From positions 61,393 to 125,392 of the forward strand of contig NZ_JAJFAY010000010.1 in the NCBI RefSeq assembly GCF_021083305.1: a stretch of 64,000 bases of DNA, read 5' to 3'. Source of the stretch: Haladaptatus sp. DYF46 (GTDB lineage: Archaea; Halobacteriota; Halobacteria; Halobacteriales; Haladaptataceae). The notes under the pieces are model-generated. The model was not told the DNA's origin and did not search any database. It saw nothing but the letters and a program-made list of their open reading frames with translations. The translations under genes and the position numbers were made by a program. Below are positions 27,670-35,930 of this stretch, piece after piece (position 1 is the first letter of the stretch; each line of letters opens with the position of its first letter).

Positions 27670-28497
27670 TCAGGAGAGCTCTGCGTGAGCGAATCGCCAG
27701 TACCCGAACACGAGAGGCAAGGTCAGCCAGAGCACCAATACGACAAATCCGAACCAACCTTGTTGCCAAAATGTATCCACAGTTCCCGTCTGACTTGCCG
27801 AGTTTACCACCGTATACGCAGAGTAGAACGCTTGACGTGGATTCATTGCGTTAATAAATGTGATGATATCACTTTGGAAAGCTTCGGAGCCGATTTCGAA
27901 GTAGCTGAGGAGGAGCGCGAGGACAATATTCAGAATGTCCCAAACCATTGTGAACAGGACGACGAGTCCAAAGCCCATGGCGACGACCGCGTTCTCCGAT
28001 GCGAGCCCCGCCGAAAGCCCGACGCTGATGCTGACGAAAACCGCCCCGAGGAGGAGCGCGAGCAACGCGAACAGCAGGAAATCTACTATTGGGAGCGGAG
28101 CGCCGAGAGCGGCGATGACACCACCACTAACCACTAACCCGACGAGCGTAGCTACCGAAACGATGGTTGTCCGCCCGATGAACTTCCCGCACAGCACGTC
28201 AGTCCTCGTGTGTGGCAACGAGAGGAGCAACTTCAGGCTCCCCGAGTCCCGCTCACCAACGACTGACCGATATCCCGAGAGAATCCCGACTGTGGGGAGG
28301 AAGATGGCTGTCGGCGTCGTGAGCGAGAGGATGATGGCGAGTTCGTTTGCGTCCTCAACCTCGTAGGCGCTGGTAACCTTGACAAAGAAGGACGACGCAC
28401 CGGCAAAGAACAGCACGAAGATCGCGATGAGCGACAACAAACGCCGTGAGCGAACGGCGTCCCGCACGTCTTTTTTGGCGACGGCCATCCAACTCAT
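27670..28497 (-). CDS. ABC transporter permease (ABC-2 / NosY-like)
   Basis: Six hydrophobic segments and an ABC-2 signature region: 'SLIAIFVLFFAGASSFFVKV', then 'GILSGYRSVVGERDSGSLKL' and 'LLSLPHTRTDVLCGKFIG', in which E-R-x-S-G-S-L-K-L-L-L-S-x-P is the conserved motif. Such permeases export drugs, lipids or polysaccharides, or serve copper-site assembly. The start overlaps the ATPase gene's stop by four bases (28494-28497), so the two form one transporter. 275 residues, complete. Confidence 0.88.
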   Translation of the reverse strand: MSWMAVAKKDVRDAVRSRRLLSLIAIFVLFFAGASSFFVKVTSAYEVEDANELAIILSLTTPTAIFLPTVGILSGYRSVVGERDSGSLKLLLSLPHTRTDVLCGKFIGRTTIVSVATLVGLVVSGGVIAALGAPLPIVDFLLFALLALLLGAVFVSISVGLSAGLASENAVVAMGFGLVVLFTMVWDILNIVLALLLSYFEIGSEAFQSDIITFINAMNPRQAFYSAYTVVNSASQTGTVDTFWQQGWFGFVVLVLWLTLPLVFGYWRFAHAELS

Positions 28498-29411
28498 GCG
28501 TACACCTCCTGTCGGTTCGTGAAAGCGGCGAACAGGTCGTCGAGGGACGATTCCTCGGTGGCAATGTCGTGAATCTCGACTCCCGCTTCTCGGACGGCAT
28601 CTATCACCGCTATCTTCGACCCGTCGGCAATTGTGACGGCGATTTCGTGGTCGTGTCCCTGAACCTCAAAAACACCCGGACAGTTTTGGACGGCAGCGAG
28701 TGCGTCTTGTGTCACTTGCGAGACGAAGAGGGTGAGATTGGCTGATGTCTCGGTCGACTGCCGAAGGCCCTGAATCGAATCCTGTGCGATAAGTCGTCCG
28801 TCTTGAAGTATCCCGACACGATCACAGACCGCATCGACCTGTTCAAGGATGTGACTTGAGAAGAAAACTGTCGCACCGCGGGCGTTCTCTTCGAGGATGA
28901 TTTCGCGCATCTCGCGGGCACCGTTCGGGTCCAGTCCAGTCGAGGGTTCATCGAGAATTATCAAATCCGGTTGGTCTACCAGAGCCATTCCGAGAGCGAG
29001 GCGCTGTGCCATCCCCTTCGAGTAGCCACCCGCTTTTCGATCTGCTGCGTCTGCAATACCGACACGTTCAAGAATTTCTATCGGCGAGTCCTCGGCGTTT
29101 TTCGATTCGATGGCAAATTCGAGATGTTGACGACCGGTGAGGCGGTCGTAGACCGAAAAGGCGTCCGGGAGAACGCCGATTCGCTGCCGGATAGCGAGCG
29201 AGTCCATCTGGGCGTCGTATCCTAACACGTTCGCTTGTCCTGTGGTCGGGCGAATGAAATCGAGAAGAATGTTGATAGCCGTCGATTTGCCGGCACCGTT
29301 TGGTCCAAGGAAGCCGAATATTTCTCCATCTTCGATGGAAAGGTCCAACCCGTCCAAAGCGGTGAAATCACCGAACCGCTTCGTAACGTCCGAGAGATCG
29401 ATTGCAGTCAT
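28494..29411 (-). CDS. ABC transporter ATP-binding protein
   Basis: Walker A 'GPNGAGKSTAINILL' (about residues 38-52), signature 'GYSKGMAQRLALGMALV', and Walker B 'PDLIILDEPSTGLDPNG' with the H-loop 'VFFSSHILEQVD' are all intact. The C-terminal 80 residues match the extension of CcmA/NatA-type ABC-2 exporters. It energises the permease encoded immediately downstream. The ATG at 29411 is chosen because the domain starts there; the longer open frame upstream is arginine-rich and unlike the family. Confidence 0.92.
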   Translation of the reverse strand: MTAIDLSDVTKRFGDFTALDGLDLSIEDGEIFGFLGPNGAGKSTAINILLDFIRPTTGQANVLGYDAQMDSLAIRQRIGVLPDAFSVYDRLTGRQHLEFAIESKNAEDSPIEILERVGIADAADRKAGGYSKGMAQRLALGMALVDQPDLIILDEPSTGLDPNGAREMREIILEENARGATVFFSSHILEQVDAVCDRVGILQDGRLIAQDSIQGLRQSTETSANLTLFVSQVTQDALAAVQNCPGVFEVQGHDHEIAVTIADGSKIAVIDAVREAGVEIHDIATEESSLDDLFAAFTNRQEVYA

Positions 29412-29620
29412 TGCAGGTGGACGATGGCGTGGGTATCTATTGGTCTCTAATGATGGTTTTCTACCCCAGAAAAACGTCGTCGAAGGCTTTGATACCGCGA
29501 AGAGAGGATTCCTCACGAGTCGTATTCGAATATCGGTCGTCCCATAGGTGGCTGGCAAGTAAATCAGTTATTTGTGCTGCCACCGATATACGTTGAAAAT
29601 AGTTGTCTTATCGTTGGTTG

Positions 29621-30247
29621 CTATACTGATCTTTTCTTAGTCTTAGTCGGTATTGACTTGCGTTGTTGCAATATCTCGCGTATCGTTCTCGCGTGACTGG
29701 CCCACAAAATGAGTGCACACCCAAACCCAATGAACGACTGCCGAAATGTAATCAAACTTCCCCCATCCACAACGACTTGCATCGGTATCATCAATGAGAC
29801 AATTCCGATGAGGCACATTGCACTCCCAATCGCTGCAAAAATCGGTGCATCAAAGGCACGAACAAGTCCAAAGAAGTGAAGCCCAACAATGATTGCCACC
29901 ACTGACGTGATGGCGCTCTCAAACCCTGTGCGTGTTAGGATCGTTCCTGCCACTGGAAACGCAATTACCATTAGTACCACCGAGATCCCGTATGCGCGGG
30001 TAGTGAACGGATTTTGCATGTCCTCACTGTCTTCTACGGGCAGCTGCTGTGCTTTCCGATACAAGTGTACCGCAAGCGCAAGTAAAGCAAGCGTAACTCC
30101 GATTACCACAAATTGCCCCACGGTTTCGTATGGCGCTGGTAAGCCAGCGCTGCCATACAGTCCCCATCCAAGTGCAAACATGGCGGAGATAAACGTGGAA
30201 AGTGCGATGCCTTGAAAGGATTGTACTGTCCGTTTGAGCGGGGCCAT
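29621..30247 (-). CDS. Six-helix membrane protein of unknown function
   Basis: From the ATG at 30247 (MAPLKRTVQSFQGIALS) the product has about six hydrophobic segments, e.g. 'QFVVIGVTLALLALAVHLY', 'YGISVVLMVIAFPVAGTIL' and 'AIFAAIGSAM'-like runs, and ends in a basic tail (RKSIPTKTKKRSV). Upstream in-frame starts add unlikely residues. No domain is recognised with certainty. The winged-helix gene upstream on the same strand may regulate it. Confidence 0.6.
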   Translation of the reverse strand: MAPLKRTVQSFQGIALSTFISAMFALGWGLYGSAGLPAPYETVGQFVVIGVTLALLALAVHLYRKAQQLPVEDSEDMQNPFTTRAYGISVVLMVIAFPVAGTILTRTGFESAITSVVAIIVGLHFFGLVRAFDAPIFAAIGSAMCLIGIVSLMIPMQVVVDGGSLITFRQSFIGFGCALILWASHARTIREILQQRKSIPTKTKKRSV

Positions 30248-30329
30248 AAATACAATCACATTGCTGTTGCGGATAATAACTGTATTGAGTAGAAAGCTAC
30301 AGGTAGAAGCCCTCTCCAGACACAATCGC

Positions 30330-30674
30330 TTACTCGTGAGCAGCGTTCAACGCGCTGTTGAGTTCAAACAATTCCGTGACAACAGCACTCTCGGCTACTT
30401 GGTATCGCGTTGGCGAGGTTTTCGGCACTTCCTCTATGATCTCGACTTCAAGTAGTAGGTCGATGTAATTCGCGACAGTCTGGCGAGTAACACCAGCATG
30501 GTCAGCGAACTCGGTCTTATTGAACTCCCGTCCTGGTGGTAGGTCGAGGAGTGCATCGATAAGAATTGCAACGCTCTCATGCTGGGTAAGATGGAGCCAG
30601 CCACTCGGGTGTGCAAGACGGGCCGCCTTCGTATCGAGCTCTTCAGCGCCGTCGGGTGGTGTCGTTTGGCTCAT
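30330..30674 (-). CDS. Winged-helix regulator (115 aa)
   Basis: The product has 'HESVAILIDALLDLPPGREF', 'NKTEFADHAGVTRQTVANYI' and 'DLLLEVEIIEEVPKTSPTRY', a helix-turn-helix with wing, followed by a short helix that may dimerise. It is a typical haloarchaeal small transcription regulator. ATG at 30674 (MSQTTPPDG) is preferred over one 22 codons earlier. It diverges from the hypothetical gene at 30780 and precedes the membrane gene at 29621. Confidence 0.75.
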   Translation of the reverse strand: MSQTTPPDGAEELDTKAARLAHPSGWLHLTQHESVAILIDALLDLPPGREFNKTEFADHAGVTRQTVANYIDLLLEVEIIEEVPKTSPTRYQVAESAVVTELFELNSALNAAHE

Positions 30675-30779
30675 GGCTTCTGTCTGAGTGTCTAGTTGCC
30701 CACATACGCATATAGAAGTTTCCATTAGCGTTAACACCAATTAACATCGTTTATATACTACTCTTGAGTAACGGTTTTC

Positions 30780-31097
30780 ATGGAAAAGCCGTCGGTGAAA
30801 TGCGCCCTCCTTGCGGCTATGATCGCGAAACACCGCTGGGGGACACCAATTGACCAAGAACACCTTCTTGCAATTGCGGCTATCGAACAACATGCATATC
30901 CAACTGCTCGTGAGGTGTTTGCTACTCTTCGGAGTGCCGAATATATTACAAACAAGGGAAATCGCGGGATCGAACTCAACAATAGCGAATTCGGCGCATT
31001 AGCGGATACACTCTACCACGAGTGCCACTGGGAAGCCTTTGAAATCAAAAGTCGCCTCAAACACTATGAAGGATGGAGTCAGCACGATTGGGCCTAA
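30780..31097 (+). CDS. Hypothetical protein, possibly DNA-binding (105 aa)
   Basis: The product MEKPSVKCALLAAMIAKHRW... is predominantly helical with two histidine/tryptophan-rich patches near the end ('YHECHWEAFEIKSRLKHYEG'). 'TAREVFATLRSAEYI' could be the end of a helix-turn-helix. I do not recognise the family. It diverges from the winged-helix gene with about 105 bases between starts. Confidence 0.6.
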   Translation: MEKPSVKCALLAAMIAKHRWGTPIDQEHLLAIAAIEQHAYPTAREVFATLRSAEYITNKGNRGIELNNSEFGALADTLYHECHWEAFEIKSRLKHYEGWSQHDWA

Positions 31098-31154
31098 TAC
31101 TGTGAACAATATTCGAGAGCGGGATGGTATACGACTCTAACCATCATTTCACTG

Positions 31155-31518
31155 GCTGAAGCTGACGAGACGGCACAGAACCGCGCACAGGCCGACCAAT
31201 TTGCCTTCGACGTCGAAGCCCCGGACTCATCGAAGTGACCAACCAGAGCAACGAGAATTCCGCAGACCACCAATACACAGTCTCCATCGACGACGTGACC
31301 GACGAACTGATGGCCTGCACGGCCCGCACCACGTCCACCGCAACGCCTACTGCAAACACATGGCCGCCGTCAAGAGCGCAACCGACGACGGGACGCTCGA
31401 TGCATTCCCATCGGAGGACAAAGACGAGACCAAACCCGAAGACTGCGACTGTGAGGGCCTCGGTGACTTCCCGTGCTGGCCGTGTGTAAGAACAGGACGG
31501 AAGGAACTGTCGAACTAA
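31155..31518 (+). pseudogene. SWIM zinc-finger protein, cassette copy 8 (two frameshifts)
   Basis: Compared with copies 1 and 6, one base is missing at about 31217 (GAAGCCCCGGACTC) and another at about 31318 (TGCACGGCCCGC), the latter inside the SWIM motif. All other sequence is well kept, from ETAQNRAQADQFAFDVEAP to the end CDCEGLGDFPCWPCVRTGRK and TAA at 31518. Correcting two bases would restore a full protein, so this is a recent loss or two sequencing errors. No SprT partner follows. Confidence 0.75.
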
Positions 31519-31649
31519 CTCGCACTCCGATTTTTAATCTGTGGCACAGCGATTGATGTTCTTGATGCCTGCTTCCTTTCTCGTGTAGAAACTGTCTCCC
31601 GTGTTCGTACTAACAGCCGGAGGAGAAGGAGGAGCTTTGAGTATTCTGC

Positions 31650-32027
31650 TCAAAACCATTCCCGTACCGATGGTATAATCTCTAGGGTTGCGAATCCCAG
31701 ATAGAGGCCGAAAACAATGGCAGCAATCCCTGCCACGAGTCCAACAATAGAGGTTCCATACAAGGCAATGGTTACTCCAGTCCATACCAGAACTACAGCA
31801 ACTCCAACTAAGAGGAGCGTCCCAACCATTCCTAAAATAGCATCTTCTACTGCTCTGTGAACCAGCTCATATAGCTCCTGTTCTTCAAGTTCATTTACTG
31901 TGGCAGTCTCTGATGAGTCTATGCTTTCAATGCTGCAGTACGTTCGAAAAAATTTTTGACTTGGCACTTTCAAATAGCCGGAAATTGCTGGAATTGCTTG
32001 GTAGCATATCCTCGACTCAAAATACAT
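31650..32027 (-). CDS. Membrane protein with two or three helices
   Basis: From the ATG at 32027 the product has an amphipathic, acidic N-terminal half ('TATVNELEEQELYELVHRAV') and then hydrophobic segments 'AILGMVGTLLLVGVAVVLVW' and 'GLVAGIAAIVFGLYLGFATL'. The longer open frame upstream overlaps the broken two-helix gene at 32081-32311 in another frame. Start uncertain; family unknown. Confidence 0.5.
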   Translation of the reverse strand: MYFESRICYQAIPAISGYLKVPSQKFFRTYCSIESIDSSETATVNELEEQELYELVHRAVEDAILGMVGTLLLVGVAVVLVWTGVTIALYGTSIVGLVAGIAAIVFGLYLGFATLEIIPSVREWF

Positions 32028-32080
32028 AGGTGAGCAGTAGTCACGGGATGCAAGAATCACAAGAGAACAGCTACAAATTT

Positions 32081-32311
32081 CTATGTGAGACGAATTCCAC
32101 TGAACTGAGCTCCTTTCAGAAAGATCAAGAGTCCCAATACAAAATGGAGGAGAGACGCCCACAAGGCACCAGCACGGAACGTAAACGCGAAAAACTAGAT
32201 TGCGATAAACACTAGAAGAACCCCGATTAGAAGCGAGATTAGCGATACTTCCGTCAGTTGAAGTGGGCCAAATGAATAGGGTGTGTGAGTAAGAGAGCGA
32301 TCAGATGCCAT
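32081..32311 (-). pseudogene. Two-helix membrane protein interrupted by one TAG codon
   Basis: An ATG at 32311 opens 38 codons (MASDRSLTHTPYSFGPLQLT then LISLLIGVLLVFIAI) to a TAG at 32195-32197. The same frame continues for 37 codons with a second hydrophobic segment (LLHFVLGLLIFL) and stops at TAG 32081-32083. The two halves together form one 76-residue two-helix protein. A single nonsense mutation is the simplest reading; a 38-residue one-helix protein remains possible. Confidence 0.5.
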
Positions 32312-32380
32312 ATCATACTATCCAACACCCACCGATATAAAGTCCGCTAGTTATTTATTCCTATCACTTTTATCTGGAAT

Positions 32381-32809
32381 ATGGCTTCAAATCTCCTCGC
32401 CACTGGATTTGCGTTTTTCTGGCTCCCTGCTCTCAGCACACTGTTCCTGGGATATTGGGTCTATCTTGACGCCACAATTCGAGGGAGCGACGCAGCTCTC
32501 CTCTGGGCAGTCTGCTGTACCGCATTTCTCCCGTTGATTATCGGATACCTGCTCCATCGCAGTGAGATTGGCGGGCGTCCCGAGCCAGCTGATCGCCGTG
32601 AACGTATCCTTGGCACGTATCTCGTCGCTCACGTCGTTGCCGCTCTCATTGTCACAATACTTCCACAAGTGCAACTGTCTAGACAGCTGCTCTACTTTGG
32701 CGCATTATTCGTTGGACTACTTCCTGGCTATTGGCTCGTCTGGACTGGTGGGTGGGCGCGACTTCGGCGTGAATTTGGCTGGAGTCATCCCTCGGAATCT
32801 GCAAGCTGA
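32381..32809 (+). CDS. Four-helix membrane protein (142 aa)
   Basis: Hydrophobic segments are GFAFFWLPALSTLFLGYWVY, ALLWAVCCTAFLPLIIGYLL, VAHVVAALIVTILPQV and QLLYFGALFVGLLPGYWLVW. The loop after helix 2 is basic and Pro-rich ('HRSEIGGRPEPADRRERIL'). Family unknown. Its stop lies just before the SWIM remnant at 32817. Confidence 0.6.
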   Translation: MASNLLATGFAFFWLPALSTLFLGYWVYLDATIRGSDAALLWAVCCTAFLPLIIGYLLHRSEIGGRPEPADRRERILGTYLVAHVVAALIVTILPQVQLSRQLLYFGALFVGLLPGYWLVWTGGWARLRREFGWSHPSESAS

Positions 32810-32816
32810 ATGGCAA

Positions 32817-32910
32817 CTATTCCAAACCCGAAGACTGCGACCGTGAGGGCGTTGGGGACTTCCCATGCTGGCCGTGCGTGAGAACGGGACGGAAGGAACT
32901 GCCGAACTAA
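32817..32910 (+). pseudogene. SWIM protein tail (copy 9)
   Basis: Encodes NPEDCDREGVGDFPCWPCVR and GRKELPN then TAA, the exact end of the first SWIM C-terminal type. The finger and N-terminus are gone; the upstream neighbour is an unrelated membrane gene. The SprT start follows 24 bases later, the normal spacing. Confidence 0.7.
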
Positions 32911-32934
32911 CCACCGCTTCAGCCCTTTTTATCC

Positions 32935-33150
32935 ATGTCTCGCCAATTGACGTTCTCGGATATCACCGACCAGCGAACGTTCACCGAAAGCGCGAACACA
33001 GCGACCGACGATACACCTGAGGAAAGTACACAACAGCACACGGCCGGTATCGCCGCCGAGTACTTCGTGGGACGCTTGGGACTTTCTCCGAGGGCGAAGA
33101 TTGACGAACCGAAGGAATGCGACTATGAGGGTTTCAGCAGCATCTCATAA
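32935..33150 (+). pseudogene. SprT-like N-terminal remnant (copy 9)
   Basis: Starts MSRQLTFSDITDQRTFTESA and stays recognisable for about 45 residues (to 'AAEYFVG'). It then runs into unrelated sequence resembling the SWIM linker (CDYEGFS). The HExxH region is absent. Confidence 0.65.
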
Positions 33151-33257
33151 CCGGTGAGCCGACTTCATTAACACTATTCTATACAGTAATGATGGAAGCG
33201 ATTATGATATTTTGTTGATAAAACCTATGTATGTAGAGCAAGTGTCTATACGTTGCT

Positions 33258-33443
33258 ATGGAAATACTACATCGGTTACGCGGTGCCTTTCATTCAGAAA
33301 CACCTTCTCGGCAGACGGAAGAGCAGGTACGAGCGTCCGGTGATATTTTTGAATGCGAAGAATGCGGTACCACCTTTATCTCGAAACCATCCCGTTGTTC
33401 AAAGTGTAACCAGAGCGACTTCCGCAATCTCGGCAGTTGTTAA
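33258..33443 (+). CDS. Small zinc-ribbon protein, paralogue 1 (61 aa)
   Basis: The product has one zinc ribbon: FECEECGTTFISKPSRCSKC, with C-x2-C and C-x2-C pairs, then a short tail ending GSC. The N-terminus is amphipathic (MEILHRLRGAFHSE). It is about 70 % identical to the protein encoded at 36954-37139. Both are followed by the decayed SprT sequences or DUF7344-type genes. Possibly a nucleic-acid-binding adaptor; function unknown. Confidence 0.7.
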   Translation: MEILHRLRGAFHSETPSRQTEEQVRASGDIFECEECGTTFISKPSRCSKCNQSDFRNLGSC

Positions 33444-33479
33444 TCCGATATCACTCACCGTTCTCTTTCTACTGATACC

Positions 33480-33576
33480 GGTTCTAACTGTTGTGACCGA
33501 CGATATACCCAAGACACCGACAGCCCTCCTCGCCCGAGCCCAACGACTGGCAGCGGTCACAAAGTACGGTCTATAA
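33480..33576 (+). pseudogene. SprT-like scrap (copy 10)
   Basis: Encodes TDDIPKTPTALLARAQRLAA followed by VTKYG, joining two parts of the SprT protein that are about 30 residues apart in copy 2 ('TDDTLESPTALLDRAQ' and 'GVTRYD'). This indicates an internal deletion. Stops follow. Confidence 0.55.
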
Positions 33577-33798
33577 ACGGACAAAAATGTGGACAGAAAC
33601 CAGTAGAGGGCCTACTCGAGTGAAATTCACTGACTGACTTCAGCTGTGATATTGATACACTCTTCTAGTACAACTACGTAATGATCATTCGTATGTTTTC
33701 ATCAACTGCCAGAGTATATTTATAACTACCGTCCTTAGCACTGATGAAGTTCTCACGAGGGGTTTGAATGTGGGGCTTCAGAATGAGAGTGAGACACA

Positions 33799-34089
33799 AT
33801 GGGAGAGAGCAATACCAATACCCCAGATGACGACCAGAGTAGAGCAACAAAGCCATCCATCACTGTCCTCATTCAGAAAGCGATTACAGCACGAGAACAA
33901 TCTGAATGGAGTGACTGTCCGCCATTGTACAGCGTTATTGATCCAGATGCACTCGATAGATTGTTTGCACCCACACAGGCAGGTACCGAACGTCGTGGGA
34001 CTGTGACCTTTCACTACTGTGGTTACGAGGTAACAGTCAACACCGACAGAATGGTTGATCTCGATCCGATCAACGCAGATGAGACCTGA
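33799..34089 (+). CDS. HalOD1 output-domain protein (cassette A, gene 1)
   Basis: The C-terminal 55 residues are a HalOD1 domain: 'PPLYSVIDPDALDRLFAPTQ', 'GTVTFHYCGYEVTVNTDRMV'. HalOD1 is a haloarchaeal domain found alone or at the end of two-component response proteins and is thought to transmit signals. The N-terminal half is a helical leader (SITVLIQKAITAREQSEW). It is followed after 280 bases by an HTH_10 regulator and then a DUF7344-type gene. The same three-gene order is found in inverse at 60007-61484. Confidence 0.8.
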   Translation: MGESNTNTPDDDQSRATKPSITVLIQKAITAREQSEWSDCPPLYSVIDPDALDRLFAPTQAGTERRGTVTFHYCGYEVTVNTDRMVDLDPINADET

Positions 34090-34329
34090 TCTTGTATCGC
34101 TATTTCTAAGCCCAAGGGTAATTCCTTGCCTACCCTGAATTGTGTGGATTTTAGCGCACCTGTACCGCCACCAGTACACATTCTTCACGATGCCACGGCT
34201 ATACCACAGTCGGTCCAAATTCTCTCAACGAATGAACAATTGCGTTCCTCGACTGGTTCAAAACTACAGATTAGCGGTGGTTCCTCCGTGATGAACGCAC
34301 TCTTTCACTTGGCAGTTACAAGTCCCCTG

Positions 34330-34358
34330 CCCAAGTTACTAAGATGGTAAGAATAGAT
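34330..34358 (+). promoter_or_regulatory. Conserved upstream block of the HTH_10 gene (cassette A)
   Basis: CCCAAGTTACTAAGATGGTA here matches CCCAAGCTACTAAGATTGTA upstream of the paralogue (61145-61164, minus strand), at a similar distance from the start codon. Surrounding non-coding sequence is not conserved. This suggests a shared promoter or operator. Confidence 0.6.
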
Positions 34359-34371
34359 AGTCCACGAACAC

Positions 34372-35028
34372 ATGGCGGTCATTATCGAGTTATCACTTCC
34401 CTCCGAGAACTTCCCTCTAGGAACGATGCTCACCGCCGGTACAGAACTGCATATCGAATTCGAACGGATCGTCCCAGTCGGCGGCGATGTCGTGCCGATT
34501 TTCTGGGCATGGGATGGCGACTTAGATGCCTTCGAACAGCGTGTTCGCGAGGATCCAAATGTCCAGCAATTCGTTGAAATTGACCAGGTAGAAAATCGTC
34601 GTCTATATCTCCTGAATTGGGATATTCCACCCGGCGCGTTTCTCGAAGGCCTCACTGTCGCGGAAGGAATCATCCGGAACGCGCATGGCTATGGCGATGA
34701 CGATTGGGAGTTTGAGTTATTGTTCCCCTCCCAAGACCAGCTGACCCGATTCCATAATTTGAGCCGCGACAACGGAATCGAATACACACTCGGTAAAATG
34801 CAAGCATTGAGCGACGCCGGAGCCTCACAATTAGCGAACATCGTTACCGACAAACAACGTGAAGCACTCGTACTTGCGTTTCAGCGTGGCTATTTTGAGA
34901 CACCCCGACAGGTGACTCTCTCGGAACTGGCGGGCGAACTCGACATCAGTCAACAATCGTTGTCAGACCGGATTCGCCATGGTATCGAAGCTGTTGTGGA
35001 GTATGTGCTGTTCGGTGCGTCCAAGTAA
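34372..35028 (+). CDS. HTH_10 regulator (cassette A, gene 2)
   Basis: The N-terminal 155 residues are a bacterio-opsin-activator-type sensor half ('AVIIELSLPSENFPLGTML', 'RRLYLLNWDIPPGAFLEGL', 'WEFELLFPSQDQLTRFHNL'). Residues about 160-215 are the HTH_10 domain: 'TDKQREALVLAFQRGYFETP', 'RQVTLSELAGELDISQQSLS', 'DRIRHGIEAVVEYVL'. It is roughly 85 % identical to the protein encoded at 60463-61122. Probably a transcription regulator of an unknown gene set, possibly of its own cassette. Confidence 0.88.
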   Translation: MAVIIELSLPSENFPLGTMLTAGTELHIEFERIVPVGGDVVPIFWAWDGDLDAFEQRVREDPNVQQFVEIDQVENRRLYLLNWDIPPGAFLEGLTVAEGIIRNAHGYGDDDWEFELLFPSQDQLTRFHNLSRDNGIEYTLGKMQALSDAGASQLANIVTDKQREALVLAFQRGYFETPRQVTLSELAGELDISQQSLSDRIRHGIEAVVEYVLFGASK

Positions 35029-35075
35029 TGAAATTTCAGACTGTCTTTCATTCCCCACCTGACTTTTAAATGGCC

Positions 35076-35087
35076 CTGTTTGAACAG
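35076..35087. promoter_or_regulatory. Inverted repeat CTGTT-TG-AACAG before DUF7344 gene (cassette A)
   Basis: CTGTTTGAACAG, with 5-bp arms and a 2-base centre, lies just after a TATA-like TTTTAAA (35064-35070) and about 40 bases before the start codon of the 35128 gene. The identical palindrome occurs at the same place in cassette B (60424-60435). It is a candidate operator, perhaps for the HTH_10 protein. Confidence 0.55.
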
Positions 35088-35127
35088 ACCTAGCCCTTTT
35101 ACAACTACATCCGATAGTAACTAGGAA

Positions 35128-35514
35128 ATGGGCTCCTCTTCTGACGATGACGATGATCAGCAATGTTCAGTTGATGAGATATTCGAACTTGTAGCTGATG
35201 CACAACGCCGACAGATTCTCACCTATCTCATCCAGAACGCTGACCATCCAATTCCGCTCGAAGCACTTCTTGAAGAACTCATGACCCAGACAGATACCAG
35301 TGAATTAGATCAGCCAACTGAACAAGAACATCTTTTAACACGACTTCACCACCTCCAACTCCCCAAATTGGCTGATTATGGTGTGATTGAGTACAACGAA
35401 TCGCTCCAGCTCATTTCGTATATCGAACAATCACGAATTGAGATGCTATTACAGTCAGAGCATATCGCTAGTGGTGGAGCAGAAAATAGTACTGGGGACG
35501 ATCACGACTCGTAA
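35128..35514 (+). CDS. DUF7344-type winged-helix protein (cassette A, gene 3)
   Basis: The product has a strongly acidic start (GSSSDDDDDQQ), then 'DEIFELVADAQRRQILTYLI', 'LHHLQLPKLADYGVIEYNES' and 'LQLISYIEQSRIEMLL'. This is the haloarchaeal short winged-helix family whose hallmark is 'H-x-LPKLAD-x-GVIEYN'. It is closely paralogous to the protein at 60007-60384, and more distantly to those at 37363, 40100 and 41237. Presumed to bind DNA or act with HTH_10 and HalOD1 partners; function unproven. Confidence 0.8.
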   Translation: MGSSSDDDDDQQCSVDEIFELVADAQRRQILTYLIQNADHPIPLEALLEELMTQTDTSELDQPTEQEHLLTRLHHLQLPKLADYGVIEYNESLQLISYIEQSRIEMLLQSEHIASGGAENSTGDDHDS

Positions 35515-35930
35515 CTCTTTCTCACTACTATTCTCTCCCTATCTCTAGTCTGGTTCTCCTGATGTTGTCCTCAACAGCTTCCCGTGTTGGGAATACGTAA
35601 AAACGGATCGGCGAGAGATTCCAGAGAAACTCAGCCCCTCTTCTCTATAGCCCGTTAACAAATGCTTCCGCAAATCGCTGATCAGTGTCCACTCCTGAAG
35701 TGTATCCACACTGTGATCGTTAAGAGTGACAACGGTATCGCGCCAGAGACACCGCTGGCTTCTCTGCTTGGGCGCGTACGTATTGCAGATGAGAATGTTA
35801 TGACAAGTACTGTGCCGATTTACTCACCAAAACGAGTGAGAGGGCCGAATTTGATGGAGGAAACGAAGGATCAAGAACGAGTGATAGACCGATTCTCACA
35901 TGAAGGCGGTATAGGTTCAGCTGTCAGAAT
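35515..35930. other. 415-bp gap without a supported gene
   Basis: An open frame across 35662-35961 on the plus strand lacks domain features and runs into the DoxX gene in antisense, so it is treated as chance. No repeats or clear promoters are seen. Confidence 0.4.
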
